The position numbers were made by a program, and so were the translations under genes. The notes below the pieces were generated by a model. The model searched no databases, had not been told where the DNA came from, and was given only the letters and a program-made list of their open reading frames with translations. Positions 16,209 to 25,281 of a stretch of DNA of 64,000 nt are shown here, in pieces. The stretch is taken from assembly GCF_900103955.1 (NCBI RefSeq), contig NZ_FNIL01000007.1:62001-126000 (forward strand). Reading direction: 5' to 3'. The DNA comes from Alkalicoccus daliensis (GTDB lineage Bacteria > Bacillota > Bacilli > Bacillales > Salisediminibacteriaceae). The first letter of the stretch is position 1. Every line of letters begins with the position of its first letter.

Positions 16209-16781
16209 ATGATGACTCCAACAGAAGCTTCGATGATGAAAACCGTAATAAGCCAAATGATCCGGGAGCACAGAATGATGAACAAGTTCAGCAATCGTGA
16301 AGTAAACGAAAGCTGCATGCGTGAGTTGTTACAGCAGACATCACTGGAGGCGGATGAGCAACTACATGAAAACTGGAGATTTTTAATCTTCTCGGGAAAT
16401 AAGAAAGAAATTTTTTCGAAAGAATTGATTCAAACGGCATATACCCGTAAAGCAAAAGAAAAATATCCTGAAACACTAAGCCATTATTATATGAAAATCC
16501 CTATGCATGTTTTAGTAATAGCCAAAAACAGTCGAACCCCAGCTGCTGAAAACAGGAAATTTAATCAGGTTACTTCTTTTATTCAGGCATTGCAGCGCAA
16601 TGCATGGAAAGAAAAACTGGGGATTGTATGGAAGACGAATGAATATCATTGGAGCAAAAATGCAGAAGATGTATTTGAACTGAAAAGTGGAGAAGAGATT
16701 AAAGGCACTTTGCATGTGGGATATCTGCAGGATGATGATTATTTTGTGCAGACAGGAGTGAAGCTTGAATCAATTTCATAA
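16209..16781 (+). CDS. Divergent nitroreductase-like paralogue
   Basis: This 190-residue protein shares the plan of the preceding gene: NWRFLIF, IQALQRNAWKEKLGIVWKTNEYH and LHVGYL are parallel to WRFIIV, IHNFQLLAWEKDLGVVWKTNPH and LHLGFF. The start lies behind GGGAGAGGAGGAAAG. The N-terminal FMN-binding arginines and the WAPTHG segment are poorly conserved (SLEADEQLHENW), so it may bind flavin differently or act as the partner subunit of a heterodimer. It is probably a tandem duplication with divergence, under the same Fur control. Confidence 0.75.
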   Translation: MMTPTEASMMKTVISQMIREHRMMNKFSNREVNESCMRELLQQTSLEADEQLHENWRFLIFSGNKKEIFSKELIQTAYTRKAKEKYPETLSHYYMKIPMHVLVIAKNSRTPAAENRKFNQVTSFIQALQRNAWKEKLGIVWKTNEYHWSKNAEDVFELKSGEEIKGTLHVGYLQDDDYFVQTGVKLESIS

Positions 16782-16890
16782 AGCATTCATAGGAATTCAA
16801 CCAAAAGTATATAGAAAGATATTGTTTGTCTTCTCTATATATAAATCGGTAATCTAAATCGATATAAGATTCAGTTACAGGGAGGACCTA

Positions 16891-16956
16891 ATGAAAGCAT
16901 CTGACTGGAATTATAAGGAATTTAAATCCTTGACAATGCCACGCTTCATTTTTTAA
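16891..16956 (+). CDS. Possible 21-residue leader peptide ORF
   Basis: An ATG at 16891 follows an excellent GGGAGGACCTA site and encodes MKASDWNYKEFKSLTMPRFIF, then TAA. The ORF overlaps the likely ferritin promoter (16930-16959), so it may be chance. No homologue is recalled. Confidence 0.3.
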   Translation: MKASDWNYKEFKSLTMPRFIF

Positions 16957-16959
16957 AGT
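16930..16959 (+). promoter_or_regulatory. Probable ferritin promoter
   Basis: TTGACA, an 18-bp spacer and TAAAGT lie 67 bp before the ferritin start. A later TATAAT at 16973 has no well-placed -35. Confidence 0.45.
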
Positions 16960-17025
16960 AAACCTACAGCAGTATAATAACTGATGAGTTTTCAAAGAAA
17001 GTAAATTAAACAGGAGGTTTTTCAT

Positions 17026-17526
17026 TTGCTAAGCAAAACGCTGACAGATGCATTAAATGAACAAATGAATTATGAATTTTATTCCGCACACGTTTACCTG
17101 GCAACAGCAGCCTACTGTTCTGCAAAAAGTCTTGATGGATTTGCAAATTTTTTTCTTGTCCAGGCAGAAGAAGAAAGATATCATGCAATGAAGTTTTATA
17201 ATTTTATTAACGACATGGGAGAAAGAGCAAGCATTAGCGCAATGGATGAACCTGTAAACACATTCAATGATGTACTTGATGCATTTGAGCAGTCTCTGGG
17301 CCATGAAAAGGAAGTTACACGCAGAATTTATCGGCTGGCTGACCTTGCGATGGACGAGAGAGAGCATGCGACTCTGACGTTTTTAAATTGGTTTGTCGAT
17401 GAACAGGTGGAAGAAGAAGCCTCTTTTGACGCCTTGATTCAAAGGTTAAAAAGAATTCAAAATGACAGCCACGCTTTTGAAACAATGGATATTGAATTAG
17501 GGAAAAGAACGTTTGAAGCTAATTAA
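17026..17526 (+). CDS. ftnA: Ferritin
   Basis: This 166-residue, four-helix iron-storage protein of normal length has the di-iron site residues visible: NYEFYSAHVYLA in helix A, EEERYHAMKFY in helix B and DEREHATLTFLNWFVDEQVEEE in helix D. It oxidises Fe2+ and stores Fe3+ in a 24-subunit shell. The start is TTG 17026 behind ACAGGAGG. It follows the Fur-controlled nitroreductase pair but has its own promoter and terminator. No Fur box lies directly before it. Confidence 0.95.
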   Translation: MLSKTLTDALNEQMNYEFYSAHVYLATAAYCSAKSLDGFANFFLVQAEEERYHAMKFYNFINDMGERASISAMDEPVNTFNDVLDAFEQSLGHEKEVTRRIYRLADLAMDEREHATLTFLNWFVDEQVEEEASFDALIQRLKRIQNDSHAFETMDIELGKRTFEAN

Positions 17527-17549
17527 TTTAAATTGAATTTAAAACAGGA

Positions 17550-17587
17550 AGCAGCAGAGGTAAAAGAAGTAATCCTCTGCTGCTTTT
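17550..17587 (+). terminator. Ferritin terminator
   Basis: AGCAGCAGAGG pairs with CCTCTGCTGCT and is followed by TTTTT. Confidence 0.92.
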
Positions 17588-17744
17588 TGTTTGTTCAATT
17601 CCAGCCCAAAAGAAACTCTCAATTATATTTCATTTAAAAAATTTACAATAAATTAATAATTGCCTAACAATAGATTAATAATTGATTGATATTGTAGTCC
17701 ATAGAGTCAAAAAACAACCAGAAGCGATTGGAGAGATAACTTGT

Positions 17745-19403
17745 ATGGAAATGGATATTCAATCAATGCTATTTTTATTTCTTGGAGGATTAGGAATTTT
17801 CCTCTTTGGTATTAAATATATGAGTGATGGTTTGCAAAAAACTGCCGGGGAAAAACTAAGAAAGATTCTTGAGGCAGCCACGAAAAATCCAGTACGGGGT
17901 GTATTTGCCGGAATGCTTGTAACTGTATTGTTACAGACTTCTACCGGTTCTACAGTAATGATCATCGGCCTTGTAAACGCAGGCCTGCTTACTTTTCGCA
18001 GAGCTATTCCTATGTTAATGGGAGCGAATCTGGGTACGACAGCAACTGCATTTTTAATTTCTTTTAAAATAGGCGATTATGCATTGCCGATACTTGCTTT
18101 TGGTACATTTTTAATATTCTTTTTCAGCAAAAAAATTGTAAATAACTTTGGCCAGATTTTCTTCGGTTTTGGTATGATCTTTTTTGGGCTGAATACGATG
18201 TCAGAAGGACTCTACCCGTTCCGTGATTCCCAGGTATTCGTAGATATGATGGCTACGCTCGGGCAGAATCCTATCCTCGGGGTAGTAGCGGGTACTGTAT
18301 TTACTATGCTCGTACAAAGTTCATCTGCAGCGATTGGTGTGCTTCAGACAATGGCAGTTGATGGCCTGGTAACATTGGATCAGGCACTTCCTATATTGTT
18401 TGGTGACAACATCGGAACTACAATAACAGCGGTACTCGCATCTATTGGAGCTACACTCGCTGCAAGAAGAGCGGCACTCGTACACGTAATATTTAACGTA
18501 ACTGGAACAATATTATTCCTGATTATTCTTCCAATTGTCCAGATCACTGTCGTGTGGATGTCTTCTGTTTTTGGAGGAGATATTGCCCGGGAAATAGCAT
18601 ATGCACACGGGTTGTTTAACTCAGTGAACGTACTGCTGCAATTCCCGTTAATTGCTTTTTACGCTTACTTCATTACGAAAATCATTCGTGGAGAAGACGA
18701 TATTATCGAACATGGTCCTCAGCACCTGGAGCCGGCTTTAATCAAACAGCCTTCCTTTGCGCTGGAGAAAGCACGCCATGAAGTAGTGCATATGGGAACT
18801 TTGGCAAAAGAAAATGTTTTCCATTCTACAAATATGCTCATTAAGCAGGATCCAAAAGAAGGAGAGCGTACAAAACGTAAAGAGGAAATTATTAACGATT
18901 TAAATAGAGAAATAGTAGATTATTTAACGCAAATCTCAGGAAAGTCAATGAATCAGGAACAGTCTGCGATTCATTCTCAGTTGATGCATAACGTAACTGA
19001 TATTGAAAGAGTGGGAGATCACTGCGAGAATTTAATGGAGCTTTCAGAATACTCTATGGCACATAAAATTAACTTTTCTGAGGAAGGTACGAAAGAATTA
19101 GAAGAAATGATTGCTATTACTTCTGAAGCTTTCTCTGCAGCTCTCCGTGCTTTGGAAAATCTTGACCTTAATGCAGCGATGGAAGTACTGGAGTTAGAGG
19201 GACGGATTGATGAGGCAGAAAAAGAAGGCAGAAAATCGCACGTGCAGCGAATGAACAATGGAATATGTACTGGGGCTAGCGGAATGGTATTTTTAGATAT
19301 GCTGAGCAACCTGGAAAGAATAGGAGACCACGCTTCCAATATGGCAGAAAGTGTTATCCAATTAAACCAGGAAACGCATGCTGCTACAGTACCTGCCACA
19401 TAA
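17745..19403 (+). CDS. Na+/phosphate cotransporter family protein with PhoU-like tail
   Basis: This 552-residue protein has an N-terminal half of nine or so membrane helices with two Na/Pi repeats, each with a QSSSA/QTSTG-type motif (LLQTSTGSTVMIIGL and LVQSSSAAIGVLQTMA). The C-terminal about 200 residues are helical and PhoU-like (NDLNREIVDYLTQIS, HNVTDIERVGDHCEN, MLSNLERIGDHASNMAE). It imports phosphate with Na+, fitting a salt-loving cell. I start at ATG 17745, where the signal-like MEMDIQSMLFLFLGGLG begins, behind GGAGAG; the in-frame extension upstream has no membrane or family content. Confidence 0.9.
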   Translation: MEMDIQSMLFLFLGGLGIFLFGIKYMSDGLQKTAGEKLRKILEAATKNPVRGVFAGMLVTVLLQTSTGSTVMIIGLVNAGLLTFRRAIPMLMGANLGTTATAFLISFKIGDYALPILAFGTFLIFFFSKKIVNNFGQIFFGFGMIFFGLNTMSEGLYPFRDSQVFVDMMATLGQNPILGVVAGTVFTMLVQSSSAAIGVLQTMAVDGLVTLDQALPILFGDNIGTTITAVLASIGATLAARRAALVHVIFNVTGTILFLIILPIVQITVVWMSSVFGGDIAREIAYAHGLFNSVNVLLQFPLIAFYAYFITKIIRGEDDIIEHGPQHLEPALIKQPSFALEKARHEVVHMGTLAKENVFHSTNMLIKQDPKEGERTKRKEEIINDLNREIVDYLTQISGKSMNQEQSAIHSQLMHNVTDIERVGDHCENLMELSEYSMAHKINFSEEGTKELEEMIAITSEAFSAALRALENLDLNAAMEVLELEGRIDEAEKEGRKSHVQRMNNGICTGASGMVFLDMLSNLERIGDHASNMAESVIQLNQETHAATVPAT

Positions 19404-19421
19404 TTCGTGAAAACAGCACTT

Positions 19422-19460
19422 AAGAGCGGCACGGAATATTTTCCAGTGCCGCTCTTTTTT
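19422..19460. terminator. Bidirectional terminator
   Basis: AAGAGCGGCAC pairs with GTGCCGCTCTT with T runs on both strands. It lies between the convergent Na/Pi cotransporter and DUF2254 genes. Confidence 0.9.
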
Positions 19461-20823
19461 AGTGGGTGAGGGATGCTTCAATTTTTTTGTATTCTTCCTC
19501 ATATCCTGTTACTTCCGACAACTGATGAAGAGAATCAAGCATGAATCTCAAATCCAGCCTGTATGACTGATAAGGATCAACTTGTTCCAGAATATTAGAC
19601 GAAAATTCCCATAACACTTCATGCTTTGATTGGTCGAGTGACCCTGCAAGACGTTTCATGCTGCCAATAATTTCAGTGAGAATAATAAAATCATTTTTTG
19701 CATAATACCGGATAAGACCGAATCCTCTGTAAAGGTAGGACTCGAAAGTTTCTTTAACTAAAATAACTCTCACCTGTTCGTTTTTATCTTTCAGGTAAGG
19801 AGTGAAAGTAATATAGTCCTCTACAGCAAGCATTAACTCAGCCATTTGGTGGATCGTAGTTACCGCTGTTTTAGGATCATTATTCCCTAAAGATTTAATA
19901 GCAATTTCCGCCAGTTTATTCATTCCCATGTGAATATCTTGAAGTTCCAGCTCTTTATGGCCTATCTGAATTAATTTCGTATAATTTTTTATATCTACCT
20001 CTTCAGCTCCCGGGCCCCAATAGCTGAAGAGACGATTTCCTTTTAAAATAAAATCCCCGGTACGGACATGAAATTGGAGGATAATGTTATCCTCTCTTGC
20101 TTTTTGAATCATAGCTCTGTAATCAGCCAGCTGGATATAGCCATTTTTAAAGGCAGTAATGGTGATAAATTCTTCCTGTTGATCTTTCATTAAATCACCG
20201 GGAGATGCAGCACGAAATACTTCCAGATCTTCACTTAAAGTTTCTCTAATAATTTTCTGGGAGTTTTCTTTCATTGTATTAGTAATATTGTGGACCTGCA
20301 TCCAGGTGGTAGCGTGATTAATAAAATAAATAAAAGTCATTGCAGTGAGAAAAGCGAGAAAAATAGTAGTAATTGGTACAGCAACAAAAAATTCCAGCTG
20401 CGTGCTTCCAATAAACAGAAATACCAGCAGCACATACACAAAGCTCCCGTTAAATACGCCGAGTGCGTGCTGGGTTCGTTTATCTGCTACAAAGTTAAGA
20501 AGCATCCGCGGTGAAAACTGTCCACTGAAGGTAGTAAGTACAACAAGCAGTGAGTTCAGTGTGAAAGCACTAAGTGTTAATATACCGCCGATAAGCGTAC
20601 TGACAAGCATACGGGTAATATCCTCATCTATATGGAGGATATCCGGAGTGTATTGTTCAATATCCAGGGTCAAATCAAGAATTAATGTCAGTACCACAAG
20701 CACTACTGACGAAGAAACATAAAGTAATGGCATATACCATAGAGTTGACTGCATTTCATATTTTCTTTCCCGCTTCGACATCTGCAGATATTTTCTTAAG
20801 GATGGAGGGATAATGTTTTTCAA
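19459..20823 (-). CDS. DUF2254 membrane protein
   Basis: This 454-residue protein has four membrane helices in the first 185 residues, with the family-typical ILTLSAFTLNSLLVVLTTFSGQFSPR and VFNGSFVYVLLVF. A soluble domain of about 270 residues follows. DUF2254 proteins are widespread and uncharacterised; the layout suggests an ion channel-like or sensor-like membrane protein. The start ATG at 20823 lies behind AAGGAGAACC. Transcribed alone. Confidence 0.85.
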   Translation of the reverse strand: MKNIIPPSLRKYLQMSKRERKYEMQSTLWYMPLLYVSSSVVLVVLTLILDLTLDIEQYTPDILHIDEDITRMLVSTLIGGILTLSAFTLNSLLVVLTTFSGQFSPRMLLNFVADKRTQHALGVFNGSFVYVLLVFLFIGSTQLEFFVAVPITTIFLAFLTAMTFIYFINHATTWMQVHNITNTMKENSQKIIRETLSEDLEVFRAASPGDLMKDQQEEFITITAFKNGYIQLADYRAMIQKAREDNIILQFHVRTGDFILKGNRLFSYWGPGAEEVDIKNYTKLIQIGHKELELQDIHMGMNKLAEIAIKSLGNNDPKTAVTTIHQMAELMLAVEDYITFTPYLKDKNEQVRVILVKETFESYLYRGFGLIRYYAKNDFIILTEIIGSMKRLAGSLDQSKHEVLWEFSSNILEQVDPYQSYRLDLRFMLDSLHQLSEVTGYEEEYKKIEASLTH

Positions 20824-21116
20824 GATGGTTCTCCTTTCTTTCTGATTAAAAATGCAAAACTAATCTTACTTTCCCGGAAATCAACTCATTAAAACACCTG
20901 CTTCCAAAAGAAATATTTTCCAGCCGTATTTTATAAGACTGAGAAAGAAAATGTATGCTGCTGCAACGATTTATGTAGAATAAAGTAAATTGAAAAAATA
21001 TATTTACTTGGCTCATGCATGGATCTATAATAAGCTAACTTTACTTTTTCTTGGAATTGTTTTCGGGAAAATAAAGAGAGTACGGCGTTATATTTCCAGA
21101 AGGAGGAAGCAGAAAA

Positions 21117-21251
21117 GTGAGCTCGAAAACCGATAAATCTCATGACGATGGAGTAAGGGAAGCTTTCACTGGACTTATTATTGGAGTTACCATGATGATA
21201 GTGTTTTTTTTAATACTGCATTTTGTATTTGATATAAAAATGTTTCAGTAA
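21117..21251 (+). CDS. Small single-pass membrane protein (44 residues)
   Basis: A GTG at 21117 behind AGAAGGAGGAAG opens a 44-codon frame: a charged start (SSKTDKSHDDGVREA) and one hydrophobic helix (GLIIGVTMMIVFFLILHFVF). The stop is 32 bp before the PAP2 gene, so the two probably share a transcript. It is too short for many gene finders. No family is recognised. Confidence 0.6.
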   Translation: MSSKTDKSHDDGVREAFTGLIIGVTMMIVFFLILHFVFDIKMFQ

Positions 21252-21283
21252 GTTGACTTAGGAGAAATGGGTGAGTGGGAGAA

Positions 21284-21802
21284 ATGAAGACAGAGTTTCT
21301 GGATTCTTTTATGATTTATGTGACTTTCCTCGGGGCGGTGGAATTATCTATCATTGCGGCTGCATTACTTTCTATTCTGCTGGTCGTTTATCGTAAAATA
21401 AAAGAAGCAGTGTGGATCAATATAGTAATTATTGGCGGGATAGCTTACAATTTTATACTTAAGTTGTTTATCAATAGAGAAAGACCTGGGGAATCCAAAT
21501 TTATAGAAGCATTTGGCGTGAATTTTGAAATGGCTTCCTACAGCTTTCCAAGCGGACATACTATGAGGATTACTCTTTTAATGCTGGTGTTGACGTTTTT
21601 ATTATTTAAGCTAGTTCCACTGCAGACAAAAAGTAAAAATTGGGTTCTTTCAATCGGGGGGATTCTTATCCTGCTGGTAGCTTTCAGCAGAATATATTTA
21701 AACTACCATTATATCTCTGATGCTGCCGCATCAATTCTGCTGGGAGGAATATTTTTTTATTTTATGACGAAAATCCGTCCGCACTTGAATTTGTCTGTGT
21801 AA
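21284..21802 (+). CDS. PAP2-family phosphatase
   Basis: This 172-residue membrane protein has five or six helices and the three phosphatase motifs of the PAP2 superfamily: KLFINRERP, PSGH and SRIYLNYHYISD. It probably removes phosphate from a lipid phosphate or undecaprenyl diphosphate at the outer face of the membrane. I start at ATG 21284; a GTG nine bases upstream is poorly spaced from the GGTGAGTGGGAG site. The other PAP2 gene (24093-24659) is a distant paralogue. Confidence 0.88.
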   Translation: MKTEFLDSFMIYVTFLGAVELSIIAAALLSILLVVYRKIKEAVWINIVIIGGIAYNFILKLFINRERPGESKFIEAFGVNFEMASYSFPSGHTMRITLLMLVLTFLLFKLVPLQTKSKNWVLSIGGILILLVAFSRIYLNYHYISDAAASILLGGIFFYFMTKIRPHLNLSV

Positions 21803-21885
21803 ATTGATTTTCTTTTTTAACTGTTCCAGCCTTCATTCATGGCTTTTTGACCATAAGAAAGACTGGAAATTAACAAAAAAATAAA

Positions 21886-21991
21886 TATTGCTGTGTAAGG
21901 CAGTCGAGAACAAGCCCTTAGGTAAGCCTCTCCGAAAGTGCAGCAGCAATATTACTTCTTCATTACGAAACTTCTTATTTTCAAGGCAGCC
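21886..21991 (-). repeat. Remnant of the long repeat family
   Basis: Read in reverse it gives AGGCTGCCTTGAAAATAAGA, then GCTGCACTTTCGGAGAGGCT and GGGCTTGTTCTCGACTG, matching the first about 100 bp of the element at 14481. The rest of the 21803-22266 gap holds only a terminator and promoter-like AT-rich sequence. Confidence 0.7.
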
Positions 21992-22070
21992 TATTAATGA
22001 AACTTTTGTAATTTATATTGGATACTTTGAATTTGTGATGTGGTACTGTTGGATTAAAAAATAGCTTTGA

Positions 22071-22102
22071 AAAAAGAGCTGGATTAACTTCAGCTCTTTT
22101 TT
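22071..22102 (+). terminator. Rho-independent terminator beyond the repeat remnant
   Basis: AAAAAGAGCTG pairs with CAGCTCTTTTT, followed by T. It is 270 bp after the PAP2 stop, so the repeat remnant sits between the gene and its terminator. Confidence 0.8.
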
Positions 22103-22266
22103 GAATATGAAAACATGAATTTGTAAATCGTAGTTTTACATTAAATGCTGCCTGCAGTAAAATGAATGTTGTGAATATTTAATCCTCCGGACAGTGTAAA
22201 CATTTGTATAATAAACTGATAAGGTCCGCTTTTAACCACAGTTACGATAGGAAAGGAGAAAATATT

Positions 22267-22695
22267 TTGAAAAAAGTGATTGGTTATCTTGGTTATTTTA
22301 TACTCATCATTGGTACTTTTTTAATGATTCAGTCTGCAGCTGGTACACTTAGAGAAGAAGCTGCCACTACAGGTGAAATTGAAACCTTCCTGATTCCGTT
22401 TATCTATATAATTCTCGGGATATTTATTGGAATACTTCCCCTGATTGACCAATGGAAACAATCGGGCAGCTGGAAGATTCGATGGCAGAAATTAATTTTT
22501 CTCGGACTTCCTTTTCTCTATCTCTGTGCGTACCCCTGGATCACTTTTAACTATGAAACGTTTACCCTGCCAAATTTTTTAGGGCATTTAACACTATTGA
22601 GTGGAGAAAGCGCATCGTTTGCAGGAATTATGGTTGGGTTTATACTAATGACGAGCATAAGAAAAGAAAGAGGACGATCAGGATTTGGAAGATAG
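22267..22695 (+). CDS. Four-helix membrane protein of unknown function
   Basis: A TTG at 22267, with AAAGGAG upstream, opens a 142-residue frame with about four hydrophobic segments (GYLGYFILIIGTFLMIQSAAG, FIYIILGIFIGILPL, IFLGLPFLYLCAYPW, FAGIMVGFILMTSI). The longer frame from 22204 has no ribosome binding site. No motif or family is recognised. Confidence 0.6.
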   Translation: MKKVIGYLGYFILIIGTFLMIQSAAGTLREEAATTGEIETFLIPFIYIILGIFIGILPLIDQWKQSGSWKIRWQKLIFLGLPFLYLCAYPWITFNYETFTLPNFLGHLTLLSGESASFAGIMVGFILMTSIRKERGRSGFGR

Positions 22696-22974
22696 AGTAC
22701 CAGTCGAAAGTACATATTTTTGAAATTGTTCCTAATATGATAACTACTTCTGAAAATTTCGCTGCATTAAAACAGGAGCTTCTGTGTTTTGAAGTTGCTG
22801 TTTTTTTGATGAAATAATTTTGCTTACAGTAATAGAATATATTTTTATCCAATGACTATAATGCAGTAATGCTCCCCCTGCATATGTATAAATCGTAAAT
22901 AATGTCTTGAATCCAATTAAAATTAATCAATAATGAAAGAAAAGAAGCTACTAAATATTATAGGAGAGAGTATA

Positions 22975-23808
22975 TTGGACAAACGTATAACTACCCTAAG
23001 TATTTTCTGCATAGCAGCACTGCTTACCTCAGGCTGTATCGATGAAAATTCAGAAGAAGATGAAACTGGATTTGCAGGACGCTACGCAGGATATCTGAAT
23101 GACGAATTAGTAATATTTGTAGAAGATAACCTTGGTGGAAAAAGAGTAGTGCCAACAGCGCAGGCAGAGTTTAACAGAGAAGATTACAGTGTTGAAGGTT
23201 ACAGAGTAAGTGTTACGGAAGAGACAAGTTTTATTTACGCTGAAACGGAAGAAGAAACGAGCATGGCTTCATCAAACCTGCGGGCGCTATTTGGTTATCC
23301 GCTGGAAGTTGAAATCGGTGAAGACTTCAGTGCAGAAGTGCAGGAGAATCAAGCGGATTATTTTCAAACGAATCCAGAAATACTTCCACTTTATGAAGCG
23401 GAGGAAATAAGACTTCTCCCGCTGGAAATGGAAGATTTCACTCACTTTGTTTCGACGTTTTATCTTTCTGCAAATGGTATGACATCTGAAGATGAAGGGT
23501 ATCTTGTTATCCTCACAAACGGCAGTAATGAAATTACAGAAGAATTCCAAAGAAATCAGGAGATATATGATGATGCTCTGGACAAATACCGAAGTGAAGA
23601 TGTGCATATATCAACAGGCAATAATGAAAGCTTTACCTGGCGGCTGGGGGAAGAAAGTTTGTCGCTGCAGGAAATTATGGAAGAGTTCAATCTCCCGGAA
23701 GAATACATGGAAAACGCTGTGTACTTAGTTTTTAGTACAGAAGAATTTTTAACTGTGGAAGAAGAATGGCAGGGAGTCATAAATTACTTTGAGGAAAATA
23801 TATCTTAA
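22975..23808 (+). CDS. Secreted lipoprotein of unknown function
   Basis: This 277-residue lipoprotein has signal RITTLSIFCIAALLTSGC, with LTSGC as lipobox. I chose TTG 22975 behind AGGAGAG because it gives a normal-length signal peptide; the ATG at 22933 would add 14 residues ahead of it. The mature part is acidic with no cysteines after the lipobox. No catalytic motif is seen. Transcribed alone, with a long-loop terminator-like hairpin downstream. Confidence 0.7.
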   Translation: MDKRITTLSIFCIAALLTSGCIDENSEEDETGFAGRYAGYLNDELVIFVEDNLGGKRVVPTAQAEFNREDYSVEGYRVSVTEETSFIYAETEEETSMASSNLRALFGYPLEVEIGEDFSAEVQENQADYFQTNPEILPLYEAEEIRLLPLEMEDFTHFVSTFYLSANGMTSEDEGYLVILTNGSNEITEEFQRNQEIYDDALDKYRSEDVHISTGNNESFTWRLGEESLSLQEIMEEFNLPEEYMENAVYLVFSTEEFLTVEEEWQGVINYFEENIS

Positions 23809-23897
23809 AGATACCCCAACCATTAAAAACGGGTAAGCTGATCTTTGAACAAGTTTACTTCCTAAGAGGCTGGAACAAAAGCTTTTTATCACATGAA

Positions 23898-23949
23898 AAA
23901 CCGAACTATCATGAACCTCTGCTGAGAGTTTCCAAAGATAGTTCGGTTT
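23898..23949 (+). terminator. Terminator-like hairpin
   Basis: AAACCGAACTATC pairs exactly with GATAGTTCGGTTT across a 26-nt loop, followed by a T-rich stretch. Confidence 0.6.
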
Positions 23950-24092
23950 ATTTGTTTTCCTCGTATTGAGAGGTATTTTATGAGTTGGATATCTAACTCG
24001 GAAATATAGTTCTGTTTCAGCCTTCAGCAGCTTGAAAGATTTATATTTACCACTCAACAGCTATAACACTTGTAATCGATCGGCCATAGTAG

Positions 24093-24659
24093 TTACTCTA
24101 CCTTGTCAGGAGCAGAGAGCATATTAGTTCTGTATTTCTCCATGAGACGGTAGACGGCATAGCCGGTTATTATTCCAAGAACTGCTCCTGCGATAGAATC
24201 CAGCGGAAAATGCATGCCGACATAAAGACGGGAATATGAAAAAATGACTGCCAGCGGTAAAGCCCAGTATTTTGCACTGGAGAAAAAGCAGACCAGCACC
24301 GTCATGGCGGCAAAGGAAGAGGCTGCATGGCCGGAAGGAAATGAACTGGTGAGCGCCAGATCTACAAGCTGTCTTACTCCGTCTTCCGTAAGGGGCGGCC
24401 TAGGACGCTGAAATACCCAGTTTAAAGAATTTTCAATAATAAACACTACGCCTATACTTAAGGCTAGAGTAATTCCTTTATAAAACCCGCCTGCTCGTTT
24501 ATGAAATATTATAAGTACAATAGCTGCAGCCCACCAGAAAAACCCCATATCGCTGATAGTGGTAAGAAAAATCATGATACTATCAAGTAATTCTGTATGC
24601 CACTGCTGATTCACAATTTCGAATGCACGTCTATCCAAATCAAGAATTGTCTCCAGCAT
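24093..24659 (-). CDS. PAP2-family phosphatase (undecaprenyl-diphosphatase-like)
   Basis: This 188-residue membrane protein has motifs NWVFQRPRPP (a K-x6-RP-like site with its first lysine replaced), FPSGHAASS and SRLYVGMHFPLD. The arrangement resembles BcrC/YbjG undecaprenyl diphosphate phosphatases, which recycle the cell-wall lipid carrier. About five membrane helices are visible. A GAAAGGGG site precedes the ATG at 24659. Confidence 0.87.
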   Translation of the reverse strand: MLETILDLDRRAFEIVNQQWHTELLDSIMIFLTTISDMGFFWWAAAIVLIIFHKRAGGFYKGITLALSIGVVFIIENSLNWVFQRPRPPLTEDGVRQLVDLALTSSFPSGHAASSFAAMTVLVCFFSSAKYWALPLAVIFSYSRLYVGMHFPLDSIAGAVLGIITGYAVYRLMEKYRTNMLSAPDKVE

Positions 24660-24716
24660 AAAAAAACCCCTTTCTGCATTTTCCTTTCCCGTTTCGCTTT
24701 CGTCTCAACACAAAAA

Positions 24717-24743
24717 GTTCCAAACAAAAAATTTGTTTGGAAC
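24717..24743 (-). terminator. Distal terminator copy flanking repeat copy C
   Basis: GTTCCAAACAAA pairs with TTTGTTTGGAAC; on the minus strand it is followed by TTTTT. It resembles the hairpin at 25282-25306, with a compensated base-pair change. Confidence 0.75.
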
Positions 24744-25281
24744 ATCAAAGTGTTTATATAGTGAGAAATTTTGTATATTTATGATTTGTAGTGTATAGGT
24801 TCTCCTCCGCTTTCCGGCGGAAGCTTGCCGCCCGGTCTTCAGCTATTTGCAATGCCTGCCGGATAGAACAAAAAAAGCAAAGCATGGGTCCGCGCAGCCA
24901 CATCCATCTCGGAAAAAGCATACGAGATGGATGCAAAACCCTGGCTGGCTTCCCTCATGCTTGGAGAAAATGCCCAAAAAATCGTTTGGACATTCTCCAA
25001 CAGACTGCGCTTGAATCCCGCTGTAACCGCCGGGCGCTATGGAGAAAAGTTATTTCCGAAGAAAAAGTGTTCGTATCTCTGTGGTTTCGTATAAAAAGCA
25101 TTGCCTCCCTTAATTATGCTGCAGTCGCAGAAGAGTCGACTCCTGGAGGATTTGAACGATTCGAAGATCCACCTGCCAACGGCAGGTTAGCTGAGAGAGT
25201 TCCCTCCGGAAAGCGACACTTCGGAGACAAAAGCATAAAATCATATACTTATACAAAAAAGTACTTTTTCAACAGCCTGAA
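24744..25281 (-). repeat. Hairpin-rich non-coding repeat, full-length copy C (538 bp)
   Basis: On the minus strand it starts TTCAGGCTGTTGAAAAAG and ends ATATAAACACTTTGAT. The outer parts match copies A and B closely. The internal cassette (AGCATGGGTCCGCGCAGCCA ... hairpins ... CATGCT) lies at a different position and in the opposite orientation compared with copies A and B, and its two hairpins have unrelated sequences (CATCCATCTCG with CGAGATGGATG). Where copies A and B carry their cassette, this copy has a short hairpin, CCTGCC with GGCAGG. Open frames in it are not genes. Confidence 0.82.
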
